Positions 1-8,814 of a DNA stretch of 40,984 bases are shown piece by piece. Each line of letters starts with the position of its first letter. Within the stretch, counting starts at the first letter, position 1. Both the position numbers and the translations under genes were made by a program. The notes beneath the pieces are model-generated. The model did not search any database and was not told the origin of the DNA. It saw nothing but the letters and a program-made list of their open reading frames with translations. Source of the stretch: Chitinophagaceae bacterium (GTDB taxonomy: Bacteria; Bacteroidota; Bacteroidia; Cytophagales; Cytophagaceae); the NCBI GenBank assembly GCA_028288365.1, contig JAQBNU010000102.1:1-40984 (forward strand). Reading direction: 5' to 3'.

Positions 1-2059
1 ATGCATTTCTATCGGTATAAATGGGAACATTGGAAGGTTTGACTCCGTCTACATCCTGGATGTAAAAACGTCCAACGGGTAAACTCACGGCTTGTCCTGT
101 ACCATAAACAAATGTACCGGAAAAAGAAAAACGCGAATTGAGTTTGTGTACAACGACTACAGAGATATCGTGCCTTCTGTCATAACGAGCCGGAAACCAG
201 CTGCCATGGTTGATTTCAGAGAATTGCCTGTAGGTCCATGATAAAGTGTATCCAATCCATCCGGTTGTTTTGCCTTGTTTTTTTTCGAGGTAGAATTCTC
301 CTCCGTAACTTCTTCCTTTTCCAAAAACAAATTCATTCTGCAGCGAATCGTTGACAAAAAGTTGGGCGCCATCTTTAAAGTCAATGACATTTTTCATTTG
401 CTTGTAATAATACTCGTTGCTGAAAAAAAGTTTGTTGTTCAGAAAAGAAAACTCATATCCCAATGCCACCTGATCGGAGCGTTGCGGAGCTGGAATGTTT
501 CCCGACGGATACCAGATATCGGTGGGCAATGAAGCCCCTGAGTTGTTGGCAAGATGGATGTATTGGTACATTCTGCTGTAACTTGCTTTGATGCTGAACC
601 GTTGCTTTAATCTATAATTGACTTGCAGTCGTGGTTCCAATCCCTGATAAAATTTTTCGCGGTAAAACCATGACCAACGTAGTCCTGTGTTTACCACCCA
701 TCGGGAACCCACTTTAAATGCATCGTTTGCATATACACCGCCGCCTGTGCCGGCTAGAGCGGTACCGCTGGCAAATTGTACTTTCCCATCGGAGCTACCT
801 GCCTGTAGTCTTGAAATGTTGAAAGCATAGCGGTTGACTTGAAGACCGGTTTGTAGGGTATGTTTCTTGAACACTTTTGTGAGGTTGCTCATTAAACCAT
901 AATCGCGTATGCCTGAAGTGAGACTGAAATTGAAAGTAGGAGATCCATTTTTTAAACGGTATTGATAATCACTCACAGAAAGGGTAGTGGTAAGTGTGGT
1001 ACTCGAATCAATATGTTTTACCCAACTGACTCCTCCCAGTGTGTTTCCCCATTCGAAGCCAATGGTATTGTCATTGCTTTTAAATTTAAAAACATCTCTT
1101 CCCAAGTATCCTGTAAAGTGAATGTAATTTCGTTGGTTGACTTTATAGGTCAATTGAAGATTAGAATCATAAAAATAATAATCAGGAATGGGATTGTAAT
1201 TGGGTTTGTTTTGATTGGCTTTATTTAATAAACGGGTAAATACATCGGCATACGTTCTTCTGAAAGAAATATTCCCCCACAGCTTTCCCTTGATAATAGG
1301 TCCGTCTAGGGCGAGTCTGGAAGAAATCAATCCTACACCACCATTTACAGTATGCTTGCTGCTGTCACCTTTATTGGTGTGAACATCTACAACGGATGAT
1401 AATCGTCCTCCATACATGGCGGGAAATCCACCTTTGTATAAAGTGATGCTTTGTACTGCATCGGAATTGAAGACACTAAAAAAACCAAATAAGTGAGAAG
1501 GATTATAAACGGTAATGCCGTCTAGTAAAAAAAGATTTTGATCTGCTCCACCACCACGTACATAGAGTCCGCTGGAACCTTCTCCACCAGATTGTATACC
1601 GGGCTTGAGTTGTAATGTTTTTAATAAATCTACTTCACCAAATAGAGCAGGCAGTAGTTTCGCTTCTTTGGTGGTCAACGTTGTAGTGCTCATTTGTGAG
1701 CTCTCCAGACGATCCTGGTATGGGTTGCCTTCTACAATGATTTCATTGCGAGCAATAGATTTAAGGTAGATAGTTTGTTGAGCCGAAAATTGAGCAAGTG
1801 GAATTTCTATTCCTGCGTATCCCACATTTTCTATGATGAGAATATCATTGCCAGAACTGGTTTCTAATGTGAAATGCCCATGTTCGTCAGTGGTAGTGCC
1901 AACGGTTTTATTGTGTTTCAGGTGAATTACGGCTCCGATCATTGCAGAAGAATCTGAATGATCCCTTATCGTTCCTTCAATTCTATAGATCTGAGCATTG
2001 GATTGCTGTGCGAGCAGAATAAAAAGATTGAAAACACACATCCAAAGAACACCTTTCAC
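1..2059 (-). CDS. TonB-dependent outer-membrane receptor, 3' end outside window
   Basis: The minus-strand frame is open from position 2059 to the window edge, about 686 codons, so the C-terminus is missing. It begins with a signal peptide ending near SNAQ, then a carboxypeptidase-regulatory-like domain (about residues 25-105, with GTIRD and GTTTDEHGHF). The plug domain follows (about 125-230), with LYVRGGGADQNLFLLDG and the run PAMYGGRLSSVVDV. The rest is alternating-hydrophobicity barrel sequence. I chose the GTG at 2059 because it gives MKGVLWMCVF, a signal peptide with a basic residue; the ATG at 2041 would lack a positive n-region. The next in-frame codon of note upstream is a stop near 2074. 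The family imports large substrates with TonB energy; the substrate cannot be told from sequence. It is divergent from the DUF4412 gene, with a strong palindrome between them. Confidence 0.9.
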   Translation of the reverse strand, partial: MKGVLWMCVFNLFILLAQQSNAQIYRIEGTIRDHSDSSAMIGAVIHLKHNKTVGTTTDEHGHFTLETSSGNDILIIENVGYAGIEIPLAQFSAQQTIYLKSIARNEIIVEGNPYQDRLESSQMSTTTLTTKEAKLLPALFGEVDLLKTLQLKPGIQSGGEGSSGLYVRGGGADQNLFLLDGITVYNPSHLFGFFSVFNSDAVQSITLYKGGFPAMYGGRLSSVVDVHTNKGDSSKHTVNGGVGLISSRLALDGPIIKGKLWGNISFRRTYADVFTRLLNKANQNKPNYNPIPDYYFYDSNLQLTYKVNQRNYIHFTGYLGRDVFKFKSNDNTIGFEWGNTLGGVSWVKHIDSSTTLTTTLSVSDYQYRLKNGSPTFNFSLTSGIRDYGLMSNLTKVFKKHTLQTGLQVNRYAFNISRLQAGSSDGKVQFASGTALAGTGGGVYANDAFKVGSRWVVNTGLRWSWFYREKFYQGLEPRLQVNYRLKQRFSIKASYSRMYQYIHLANNSGASLPTDIWYPSGNIPAPQRSDQVALGYEFSFLNNKLFFSNEYYYKQMKNVIDFKDGAQLFVNDSLQNEFVFGKGRSYGGEFYLEKKQGKTTGWIGYTLSWTYRQFSEINHGSWFPARYDRRHDISVVVVHKLNSRFSFSGTFVYGTGQAVSLPVGRFYIQDVDGVKPSNVPIYTDRNA

Positions 2060-2103
2060 TAATACTGTATTTTAGGGTTAATTTAAAAAACGGAAGAATG
2101 GTA

Positions 2104-2139
2104 ACCTATATAAATTTAATAGTTTAAATTTATATAGGT
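2104..2139. promoter_or_regulatory. Perfect 15-bp inverted repeat between divergent genes
   Basis: Arms 2104-2118 and 2125-2139 are perfect reverse complements (ACCTATATAAATTTA in the left arm) around a 6-base spacer. The site is 20 bp upstream of the DUF4412 start codon and 45 bp upstream of the receptor start, so it covers the likely promoter zone of one or both genes. It is AT-rich and has no adjacent T-tract placed as a terminator would need. A dimeric-regulator operator is my inference; the cognate regulator is not identifiable here. Confidence 0.6.
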
Positions 2140-2158
2140 ATAGAAAAAAGGCATTATT

Positions 2159-2839
2159 ATGAAAAAAGTAATCATCGCTCTCTTTATGGTCTGGTGCGCT
2201 AGTGCGAAGATTATGGCACAGACTTTTGAAGGCACATTTGTCATGCATGTGCAAGATGATAACTCCGTAAATATCATGAATATTGCCGTACGCAAGGATA
2301 AATTAATTCTTCAACCGATGGATCCTACCATACCTAAACCAGTGAAAGTTTTGATCAGTCAACATAGCAACGATGTATATGTACTGACAGAAGAACAAGG
2401 AATGAAAGTAGCCATCAAATATACCTTTCAACCTCCGGCTTCACTCGCTGCTGATTCCATCAAACCCAATGTCTCGTTTCAGGAAACTGGTAAAACTAAA
2501 ACGCTCGAAGGTTATACCTGCAAAGAAGTTTTACTGGATAACCATATAGGACAACAATTACAGCTTTGGGTCACTTCGGAATTGGGGATGACGATGGCTC
2601 AGTTTTCTGAATACTTAGGCAAATTTTCTGCGGCATTGAATGGTGGGGATTATTATGATGTGACCAAGTACAATGCGTATGATATTTATAAAAATAATAT
2701 GGCGTTAGAAATTAAGGAAGTCAAAGAAAAAGATGCTACGGTGATATTGATAAAAAAAATAGTTAAGACTTCTTTACCAGAAAGTGATTTCAGTACAGAA
2801 GGATATATGGTAGTAGACGTAAATGAATTACAGAAATAG
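2159..2839 (+). CDS. Secreted DUF4412-type protein
   Basis: This 226-residue protein starts with a signal peptide (MKKVIIALFMVWCASAKIMAQ region, likely cleaved before QTFEG). It has the pattern of the DUF4412 family: a short beta-rich N-terminal part about tracking a small molecule or state (FVMHVQDD), then a central EGYTCKEVLL segment and a C-terminal half with hydrophobic beta strands. The function of the family is unknown; members are periplasmic or surface proteins. It is followed after 31 bp by the sensor kinase gene on the same strand, so the two are probably co-transcribed, and it might act in sensing. That link is inference from position only. Confidence 0.7.
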   Translation: MKKVIIALFMVWCASAKIMAQTFEGTFVMHVQDDNSVNIMNIAVRKDKLILQPMDPTIPKPVKVLISQHSNDVYVLTEEQGMKVAIKYTFQPPASLAADSIKPNVSFQETGKTKTLEGYTCKEVLLDNHIGQQLQLWVTSELGMTMAQFSEYLGKFSAALNGGDYYDVTKYNAYDIYKNNMALEIKEVKEKDATVILIKKIVKTSLPESDFSTEGYMVVDVNELQK

Positions 2840-2870
2840 TTAATCATAGCTTTTAGTCCTAAAAGAACAA

Positions 2871-4802
2871 GTGCAAACGTATCGTCCATTCAAAGATGTA
2901 TACTCAACAGTAATCTTCCGATCTGTTTTTATGCTTGGGCTGATGATAGTCACCACTCAGGCCTGGTCCTATGATGCCTATCCGACAATTCCTTTTGAAG
3001 CCACTTACTGCATAGACTCAACGCATCTTTTATCTAAAGAAGACATACTAAATAGAAATCAACAGTGGACAAGAATAAAAGATCCTGAAAATTTCAATTT
3101 AGGGCACAACGATTTTGCGGTTTGGTTGCAGATTAAATTGCTTGCGAAACGTACGAATAGAGACGATATACTTTCTATTGAAAATGCACACCTGGATACT
3201 CTGATCCTCTATAAATATGTTAAAGGCGGTGTTGCCGAAATAAGCACAGGCGATAGACAACCGTTTGCACAACGAGAACATCAATACAACATGTTCATTT
3301 TTACACTTCCCGATTCCTGTGATTTTTTCTTGTTGAGAGCCAATACACAGGGAAGCCTTTCCATGCCAATAACCATCAGGAGTGTAGACCAATACATGGT
3401 GGAATCCAATATCGATACCATGATGCTTTCGATATTTTTTGGTATTGTTTTTCTCGCCGTTATGTTAAATGTCTTGTTGTATTACAGGATGAACGAAAAA
3501 ATCTACCTGTTTTATGTATTGTGTTTATTAGGAAACGCAGTACTGAATGCAGCAGATTCAGGAGTTGGTTTTCAATTCCTCTGGCCGAATCAACCCTGGC
3601 TCAATCAATATGTAGCGGTGTTTTACGCTTGCCATGTCACAGGATTGTTATTTAGCCAGAAGTTCCTTTCACTCCGGCAGACGGCACCTTGGTTGAATAA
3701 ATTATACACGGCTTGCTTCATCTACGTGGGCGTCTTGGTGGTGATCAACCTCATGGGGTATTATAATATTTCCATTCAGTACATCGTGTATTATTTTTAT
3801 ATTTCGTCGTTGCTGTTTTTATTTTCAGGCATATACATCTATTTCATTAAGAAATATAAACCAGCTTTTTATTATATGCTGGCCTGGGGATTTTATTCTA
3901 TGTCCGGCATGGTCTACATGATGGCTTCAGAAGGATTGATACCATTTACTTTTTTGACAAAGAATGCAATGAAGATAGGAAACATCCTGGAGATTGTTTT
4001 TTTATTCATGGCTGTCATTGATAAAATATATGATTTGAGAGAAGGTAAACAACGCTCGGATCGAGAAAGCCTGAGGCTAGTAGAAGAGAACAGACAAATT
4101 TTGCTCGCTCGAAATAATGCATTGGAAAAGTTTGCCAACTTTACGGCGCACAATATTCGTGGACCGGTTTCCAGCATCATGGGACTTACGAATTTGTTTC
4201 AAATGGTAAAGCAGAACGAAGAAGAAACAGGTAAAGTAGTTGGTTATATAAAACAGTCTGCGCAGAAACTCGATGAAGTAGTAAAAGACATGATCACCTT
4301 ATTGACCCTTAATAATATGGAAGAGTCTCAGCGAGAAGAATTGTTGATGGCTCCCGTTTACTATGAATCAAAAGAGCTTTTTATTTCTATGCTTTCTCCG
4401 GAGACAGAAATACTATTTGAAGAGTCTTTCACCAAAGATCGCTTTTATGCCGATGACATGATCCTGCGATTTATATTTGAACAATTGTTTGATAATAGTC
4501 ATAAATTCAAAGAGGTATCAAGGCCTTTGAAGATCTCTATAAGAGAAGAAGAGGAAGCTGGATATGTATGTCTCTATTTTTCAGACAATGGAATTGGATT
4601 CGATTTTAACAAATACAAAGACGATGTTTTCGGTTTGTACAAACGCTTTCATAACAATGGCAAAGGGAAAGGACTTGGTTTGTATTTCATCAAAGAGTAC
4701 ATGCGGAAAATCAAAGGCAGCGTAAGCATTGTCAGTAAAATAGATGAAGGCACAGTGGTGAAACTGTGTTTTGAAAAAGTAGTTTTAAAAATAGAAGCAT
4801 AA
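2871..4802 (+). CDS. 7TM-DISM membrane sensor histidine kinase
   Basis: The 643-residue protein has the layout of 7TMR-DISM kinases: signal sequence, extracytoplasmic beta-domain (about 40-175), seven membrane spans (about 180-395), a short coiled coil, then a kinase core. The phospho-acceptor is His427 in FTAHNIRGPVSS. The ATPase domain shows an N-box around Asn542 (FDNSHKF), a G1 box DNGIGFD at Asp572, and G2 GKGLGLYF near 599. No receiver domain is fused, and no response regulator is adjacent. The start is GTG at 2871; an ATG at 2931 would give a shorter n-region (MLGLMIVTTQAWS) and is a fair alternative. The ligand is unknown. The upstream DUF4412 gene is probably in the same transcript. 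Confidence 0.88.
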   Translation: MQTYRPFKDVYSTVIFRSVFMLGLMIVTTQAWSYDAYPTIPFEATYCIDSTHLLSKEDILNRNQQWTRIKDPENFNLGHNDFAVWLQIKLLAKRTNRDDILSIENAHLDTLILYKYVKGGVAEISTGDRQPFAQREHQYNMFIFTLPDSCDFFLLRANTQGSLSMPITIRSVDQYMVESNIDTMMLSIFFGIVFLAVMLNVLLYYRMNEKIYLFYVLCLLGNAVLNAADSGVGFQFLWPNQPWLNQYVAVFYACHVTGLLFSQKFLSLRQTAPWLNKLYTACFIYVGVLVVINLMGYYNISIQYIVYYFYISSLLFLFSGIYIYFIKKYKPAFYYMLAWGFYSMSGMVYMMASEGLIPFTFLTKNAMKIGNILEIVFLFMAVIDKIYDLREGKQRSDRESLRLVEENRQILLARNNALEKFANFTAHNIRGPVSSIMGLTNLFQMVKQNEEETGKVVGYIKQSAQKLDEVVKDMITLLTLNNMEESQREELLMAPVYYESKELFISMLSPETEILFEESFTKDRFYADDMILRFIFEQLFDNSHKFKEVSRPLKISIREEEEAGYVCLYFSDNGIGFDFNKYKDDVFGLYKRFHNNGKGKGLGLYFIKEYMRKIKGSVSIVSKIDEGTVVKLCFEKVVLKIEA

Positions 4803-4807
4803 AAAAA

Positions 4808-4831
4808 TCCCGCTCCATACATGAAGCGGGA
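4808..4831 (-). terminator. Rho-independent terminator of the cold-shock gene
   Basis: The 7-bp arms 4808-4814 and 4825-4831 (TCCCGCT / AGCGGGA) are separated by 10 bases. Read on the minus strand, the stem is followed by seven T residues (4807-4801). It lies 30 bp beyond the cold-shock stop codon. It also sits just after the kinase stop codon, but on the plus strand it has no T-tract, so it serves mainly the minus-strand gene. Confidence 0.75.
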
Positions 4832-4860
4832 CAAAATAATAAATGTGTTGTATATTTAAA

Positions 4861-5055
4861 CTAAGCTAGTTTAACATTCACTGCATTTACGCCTTTTTTG
4901 CCGTCTTGAAGTTCGAAAACAACTTCGTCGTTTTCTCTTACTTCGTCAACTAAGCCAGATACGTGTACGAAGTACTCTTTACCTGAATTTTCTTCTTTAA
5001 TGAATCCAAAACCTTTAGAAGTGTTAAAGAATTTTACTGTTCCTTTATTAGCCAT
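4861..5055 (-). CDS. Cold-shock domain protein (CspA family)
   Basis: The 64-residue protein is a single cold-shock domain. RNP1 is seen as KGFGFI and RNP2 as YFVHVS, with the typical MANKGTVKFFN beginning. It binds single-stranded nucleic acid in the cytoplasm and acts as an RNA chaperone. The frame is open for 19 more codons upstream, but the ATG at 5055 matches the family start and the longer version would add an unrelated hydrophobic tail. The transcript probably has a leader in the 137-bp AT-rich gap upstream; a weak promoter-like TATAATTG lies there. It ends in a clear terminator, so it is likely monocistronic. Confidence 0.95.
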   Translation of the reverse strand: MANKGTVKFFNTSKGFGFIKEENSGKEYFVHVSGLVDEVRENDEVVFELQDGKKGVNAVNVKLA

Positions 5056-5192
5056 TGTGTTGTTAATTTTATTTACTACAATTATACACATTCTTTTTTG
5101 AAAGATCTGCATTTGTCCCTTTTTTTTTCAAGGAAGCTAGAGGATTACATTGGTATAACACATTTTAAAAGAACTATTTACCCCTGTTTCTT

Positions 5193-5510
5193 TTATCGGG
5201 AAACTGTTTTCAGGCCTATAATAGAGCCAATCAGCATGAAAATGAATAAAAGTCTCCAGAAATCGGTGGGCTCATTGTAGAGATAAATGCCCATGATAAC
5301 GGTTCCTACAGCTCCTATTCCAGTCCAAATGGCATAAGCTGTACCTATTGGAATGGTTTGGATGGCGATATTCAAAAGAATAAAGCTAAGGGTGATGCAA
5401 ATGAAGAAGCCTATGCTCCATTTATAATGGGTGAAATTATTGGAGAGTTTGAGGCAGCTGGTAAAACCTACTTCAAATAAACCAGCAATGATGAGGATGA
5501 TCCAATTCAT
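5193..5510 (-). CDS. Small multidrug resistance exporter, SugE/Gdx-like
   Basis: This 105-residue protein has four membrane spans. It carries the essential glutamate Glu13 in AGLFEV and the GTAYAIWTGIGAVGT segment of the SMR family. Ser42 and Trp62 match positions typical of the guanidinium-exporting (Gdx/SugE) branch, but the usual Trp16 is Phe. Members work as antiparallel dimers in the inner membrane and exchange protons for guanidinium or quaternary ammonium ions. The start at 5510 gives the family length; an upstream ATG at 5531 lies inside a short-repeat tract and would add seven non-conserved residues. Whether it is Gdx or a drug exporter is not settled by sequence alone. Confidence 0.88.
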   Translation of the reverse strand: MNWIILIIAGLFEVGFTSCLKLSNNFTHYKWSIGFFICITLSFILLNIAIQTIPIGTAYAIWTGIGAVGTVIMGIYLYNEPTDFWRLLFIFMLIGSIIGLKTVSR

Positions 5511-5531
5511 AGTTGAGAAATGAGAAATCAT

Positions 5532-5580
5532 AGATCAGAAATGAGAAAATCAGATTTCTGATCTCTCCTTTCTGATCTCT
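5532..5580. repeat. Short repeat tract with an 11-bp inverted repeat
   Basis: Arms 5532-5542 and 5554-5564 (AGATCAGAAAT / ATTTCTGATCT) form an inverted repeat with an 11-base spacer. The 12-mer TTTCTGATCTCT occurs directly repeated at 5555-5566 and 5569-5580. The tract fills the gap between the M1 peptidase stop codon and the exporter start. There is no T-tract, so it is not an obvious terminator. Confidence 0.6.
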
Positions 5581-8500
5581 TTAAAAGGCGCGATTAATAC
5601 CCAATATAAACCGTGAGCCAGCTTTGAAGTTGGTCGAACTTTCGCTCAACCACAAGGGCATGTCACAACGTATGACCAATGGTGTAATGTCGTATGGTGA
5701 AAACTTGATGTTCAACGCACTTCCTATTCCGGCATCTGCATATACCTTGGAAAATTCTATGCGATCTGTTCTGTTGCTTTGTAAGAGGGCTACATCATAA
5801 AATAAATAGACATCTAAATGCAAGGGTTTGGTATACTTCATGGCTTTCACATGAAATAATTCATCCAGATCTATTTCGGCATTCCAGGCTGCAGTGCTTG
5901 CGGTGTATGATGTCGTAAGCGTCGTGTCTCTGCCATTAACAGTTGCTTTTTCTGTGAGTACTTCTCCTGCAAATCCTCTCAGGTTCATCCCTCCGCCAGG
6001 CTGATACAACCAACTTGAATTGATCGTGTTGGCTGGAAAGAAAGTGCGTGTGCGGCTAAATTTATCATTCACCATGCTTTCAGGCGATGCACCTTGCACA
6101 AAAGCCATGGATTCAAACGGTGTACTTTGATTGGCAGCCTGTGCGTATATGCGTGAAGAAATATCCAGCTTCTTCCATTTCCATTTGTTGATCGATTCCA
6201 ATGTGAGTCGATTGTAATTGTAATCGCTGGCGACGAAAGGTGTGCGCAATTCTATTCGCAAAGTACCATTGCCCTTTGCGTAAGTGTATTTTCTAAGAAG
6301 GTACGTGTTTAATGTGGCGTTGATATAACTGTTAGGTGCCTTTCGCACATCTCCCCAGTAGCGGTACAATTGATAATCGTACGTAGATGTTTCGTTGATG
6401 AGGTACTTGGCTTGTATACCGAGCAAGGTGTATTTAGGATTGTTCTGGTCTTGCTTGCGAAACATTTTTTCCAATCCGGCGCTGGCCATCCATATTCCTG
6501 CATTGTAAGAGAAGGCATTGGTATGGTAAAGTTGTTTGCTGAGCAACGATAAATTTCTTTTATAACTCCAATTCCATGCAACCGATTGATTGTAGGTATG
6601 AAAGTTTTCCGGCAACACTTGTCCCAAGGTCGTATTGCCCCAAACCGATAAAGAGTAATTGTACTTTCTGTAATAACTGCCTTCTGTATGTATACCCAAC
6701 ATCACACCGTCTTGCTGTTGATACCATACATCTGGTCTCCAGTATACTTTTTTACCTTTCCATTCCGGATACAAAGGGATGCGATGATCAAACTGATGCT
6801 TCGTGAAATTGGTTTTTCCTTTTTGATTGTTAGACAAGTCTATGTCTGCAATTTGACGATCGGGGTCTATGGTGACGGACTGCAGAGGAGAAGAGGTATA
6901 GGCTTTGAATGTATACGTTGGTTTCAATAAATCCCAACCGTACCACTTGGGAAGAATACTATCCATGCGAGGTTTGACGAACCAGGTGTTGGGTATGTAG
7001 TAGCGAATGTTTTGTTTGTCTTTTGTCTGGATCAAAACTTCGAGCGGCATTTGCATACGCCCTTTGCGCTTTAATGTAATGTCGTATGCATAACCGGTAG
7101 GTACGTTATGTTTTTTTATTTTGCCCACTTTGTAATCGATGTACTTAGTCGTTTCTAACCATTGATCGAAAAACCAATTCAAGTCTGTGCCTGAGGATTC
7201 GATGATGGCTTGTCTGAAGTCGTCCGGATAAGGATGAGCCATGCTCCATTTGGCTACATAATGTTTCATCGCTTTTAAAAACAATTCATCACCCAATACT
7301 TGTTTCAGGTTGTACAACATGACGCCTGTCTTGTAGTAAACCAAACCATAGTTTCCTCCGTGACGCAGCGCCCCATTGAAAGCCGATGAATGTGTATTCA
7401 ATGGTTCATCAAAATTTTCCGTGACATGATTCAAATAAGGAAGGTAAAGGTTGAGGTAATCGTTGTCTATGGGATCAATGTATTTACTGATGAATTTGTT
7501 GGGACCTTTGCGTTCGCGGATTTTTCCATTGATGTCATCCAGCACCCATGCGGTTAAGAACTGTGTGAAGCCTTCATCTAGAGAAGCACGATACGTTTCA
7601 TTGGAACCTACCATACCATAAAACCACATGTGTCCTACTTCGTGTGCAAGCAAGCCTTGATGCTGAGGATAGGTTCCGCCATCGAGTGTAAGCATGGGAT
7701 ATTCCATGCCGTCTTTCGCATCAGCAATGATTATTTTTGGCCATGCATATTGTCCGAAGTCGCGTGAATAAATTTGTATGACGCGTAATGTGAATGCACC
7801 AGATGACTGCCAATAGATCGCGTGATGTTCCTGCGCGAGCGTAATGACTTTGATGCCTTGCCATTCCAATTGTCCGATGCGGTATGTCGGATCTGTGGTA
7901 AAGGCAAAGTTATGTACGTTCTCTGCATGAAAGATCCATGTTTTTGTTTTCCCTTTTTCTTTGGGAATGACGATGGATGGTTTTTCTCCGTAAGGTTTCT
8001 TGGCGAAATTTTTAAGATCCAGTGCGGCACGTAAACTATCGGGTAGCACTTCTTTGTAATTGACAATCTCTCCCGTACCATCACAAATGTATTCCTGCGG
8101 CAGTTGAAGTGCAATGTCGAAAGTGCCAAATTCATTGTAATATTCTTTATCCAAATCCTGATCGGTATTCCATCCTGAATGCGCATCATACACACAGACC
8201 GTAGGATACCAGTGTACGCCATCAAAATGTTTACTGTTGAATTCTGAGTAGGTTTTCATCCTTCTTCGCATACTGCCGGTGTCGAACCATGTTTTGAAAT
8301 TCATGTGTACTTGTACAGAGTCGCCTGGAATTAAGGCTTGCGAGAGTATTATTTTAAAAACAGTATTATCTTGAATGATCTTGAGCGATTGTCCGTTGAC
8401 GGTTACATTAGAAACGATGGTCGTTAAACCCTGTTCTTCTTTTTTTCCAAACTTAACGGCTACATGATTTTCTTTGGATAACTCATGGTAATATGACCCT

Positions 8501-8805
8501 GGTCGGAAGGCATCCTGGTAAATATGAAAATACATTTCACGCAATGTGTCGGGAGAATTGTTCCAGTAAGTAAGTTCATAAAACAGAGCATCTAATACAT
8601 CCGCCGAATCATCGAGTGCTGTGTGAATTTTATAATGTACATCCTGTTGCCAATAGCCCGGGTTTGTTTTTTTGTTTTTCCAGTAATAAGGATTGGTAGT
8701 AGAACGATAGGTATTGGGTTTCGTAAAATAGGACTCGTAAGATTGGGCGAATAGCACCGTGCCATTCAGTGCAATCAAGAAGCTGAAATAGAAAATAAAT
8801 TTCAT
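5581..8805 (-). CDS. M1-family metallopeptidase with C-terminal outer-membrane-barrel-like region
   Basis: The 1074-residue protein has a signal peptide ending at LFAQ. The peptidase part (about 30-640) carries a GMEYPM motif (variant of the M1 GAMEN motif), the zinc site HEVGH (His388, Glu389, His392) and third ligand Glu411 in DEGFTQF, at the correct spacing. After about residue 680 the character changes to alternating aromatic/polar strands. This stretch includes a GGGMNLRGF segment near 935-943, resembling the RGF motif of Omp85-type barrels. The chain ends in phenylalanine (INRAF), as barrel proteins do. The likely role is surface or periplasmic aminopeptidase; anchoring by its own barrel is inference. 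Start ATG at 8805. Confidence 0.9.
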   Translation of the reverse strand: MKFIFYFSFLIALNGTVLFAQSYESYFTKPNTYRSTTNPYYWKNKKTNPGYWQQDVHYKIHTALDDSADVLDALFYELTYWNNSPDTLREMYFHIYQDAFRPGSYYHELSKENHVAVKFGKKEEQGLTTIVSNVTVNGQSLKIIQDNTVFKIILSQALIPGDSVQVHMNFKTWFDTGSMRRRMKTYSEFNSKHFDGVHWYPTVCVYDAHSGWNTDQDLDKEYYNEFGTFDIALQLPQEYICDGTGEIVNYKEVLPDSLRAALDLKNFAKKPYGEKPSIVIPKEKGKTKTWIFHAENVHNFAFTTDPTYRIGQLEWQGIKVITLAQEHHAIYWQSSGAFTLRVIQIYSRDFGQYAWPKIIIADAKDGMEYPMLTLDGGTYPQHQGLLAHEVGHMWFYGMVGSNETYRASLDEGFTQFLTAWVLDDINGKIRERKGPNKFISKYIDPIDNDYLNLYLPYLNHVTENFDEPLNTHSSAFNGALRHGGNYGLVYYKTGVMLYNLKQVLGDELFLKAMKHYVAKWSMAHPYPDDFRQAIIESSGTDLNWFFDQWLETTKYIDYKVGKIKKHNVPTGYAYDITLKRKGRMQMPLEVLIQTKDKQNIRYYIPNTWFVKPRMDSILPKWYGWDLLKPTYTFKAYTSSPLQSVTIDPDRQIADIDLSNNQKGKTNFTKHQFDHRIPLYPEWKGKKVYWRPDVWYQQQDGVMLGIHTEGSYYRKYNYSLSVWGNTTLGQVLPENFHTYNQSVAWNWSYKRNLSLLSKQLYHTNAFSYNAGIWMASAGLEKMFRKQDQNNPKYTLLGIQAKYLINETSTYDYQLYRYWGDVRKAPNSYINATLNTYLLRKYTYAKGNGTLRIELRTPFVASDYNYNRLTLESINKWKWKKLDISSRIYAQAANQSTPFESMAFVQGASPESMVNDKFSRTRTFFPANTINSSWLYQPGGGMNLRGFAGEVLTEKATVNGRDTTLTTSYTASTAAWNAEIDLDELFHVKAMKYTKPLHLDVYLFYDVALLQSNRTDRIEFSKVYADAGIGSALNIKFSPYDITPLVIRCDMPLWLSESSTNFKAGSRFILGINRAF

Positions 8806-8814
8806 CGTGCTGGT

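Noticed and set aside
7731..8225. Alternative-frame ORF inside the M1 peptidase gene
   Set aside because: Its sequence has no family features, and the main frame shows clear peptidase motifs.
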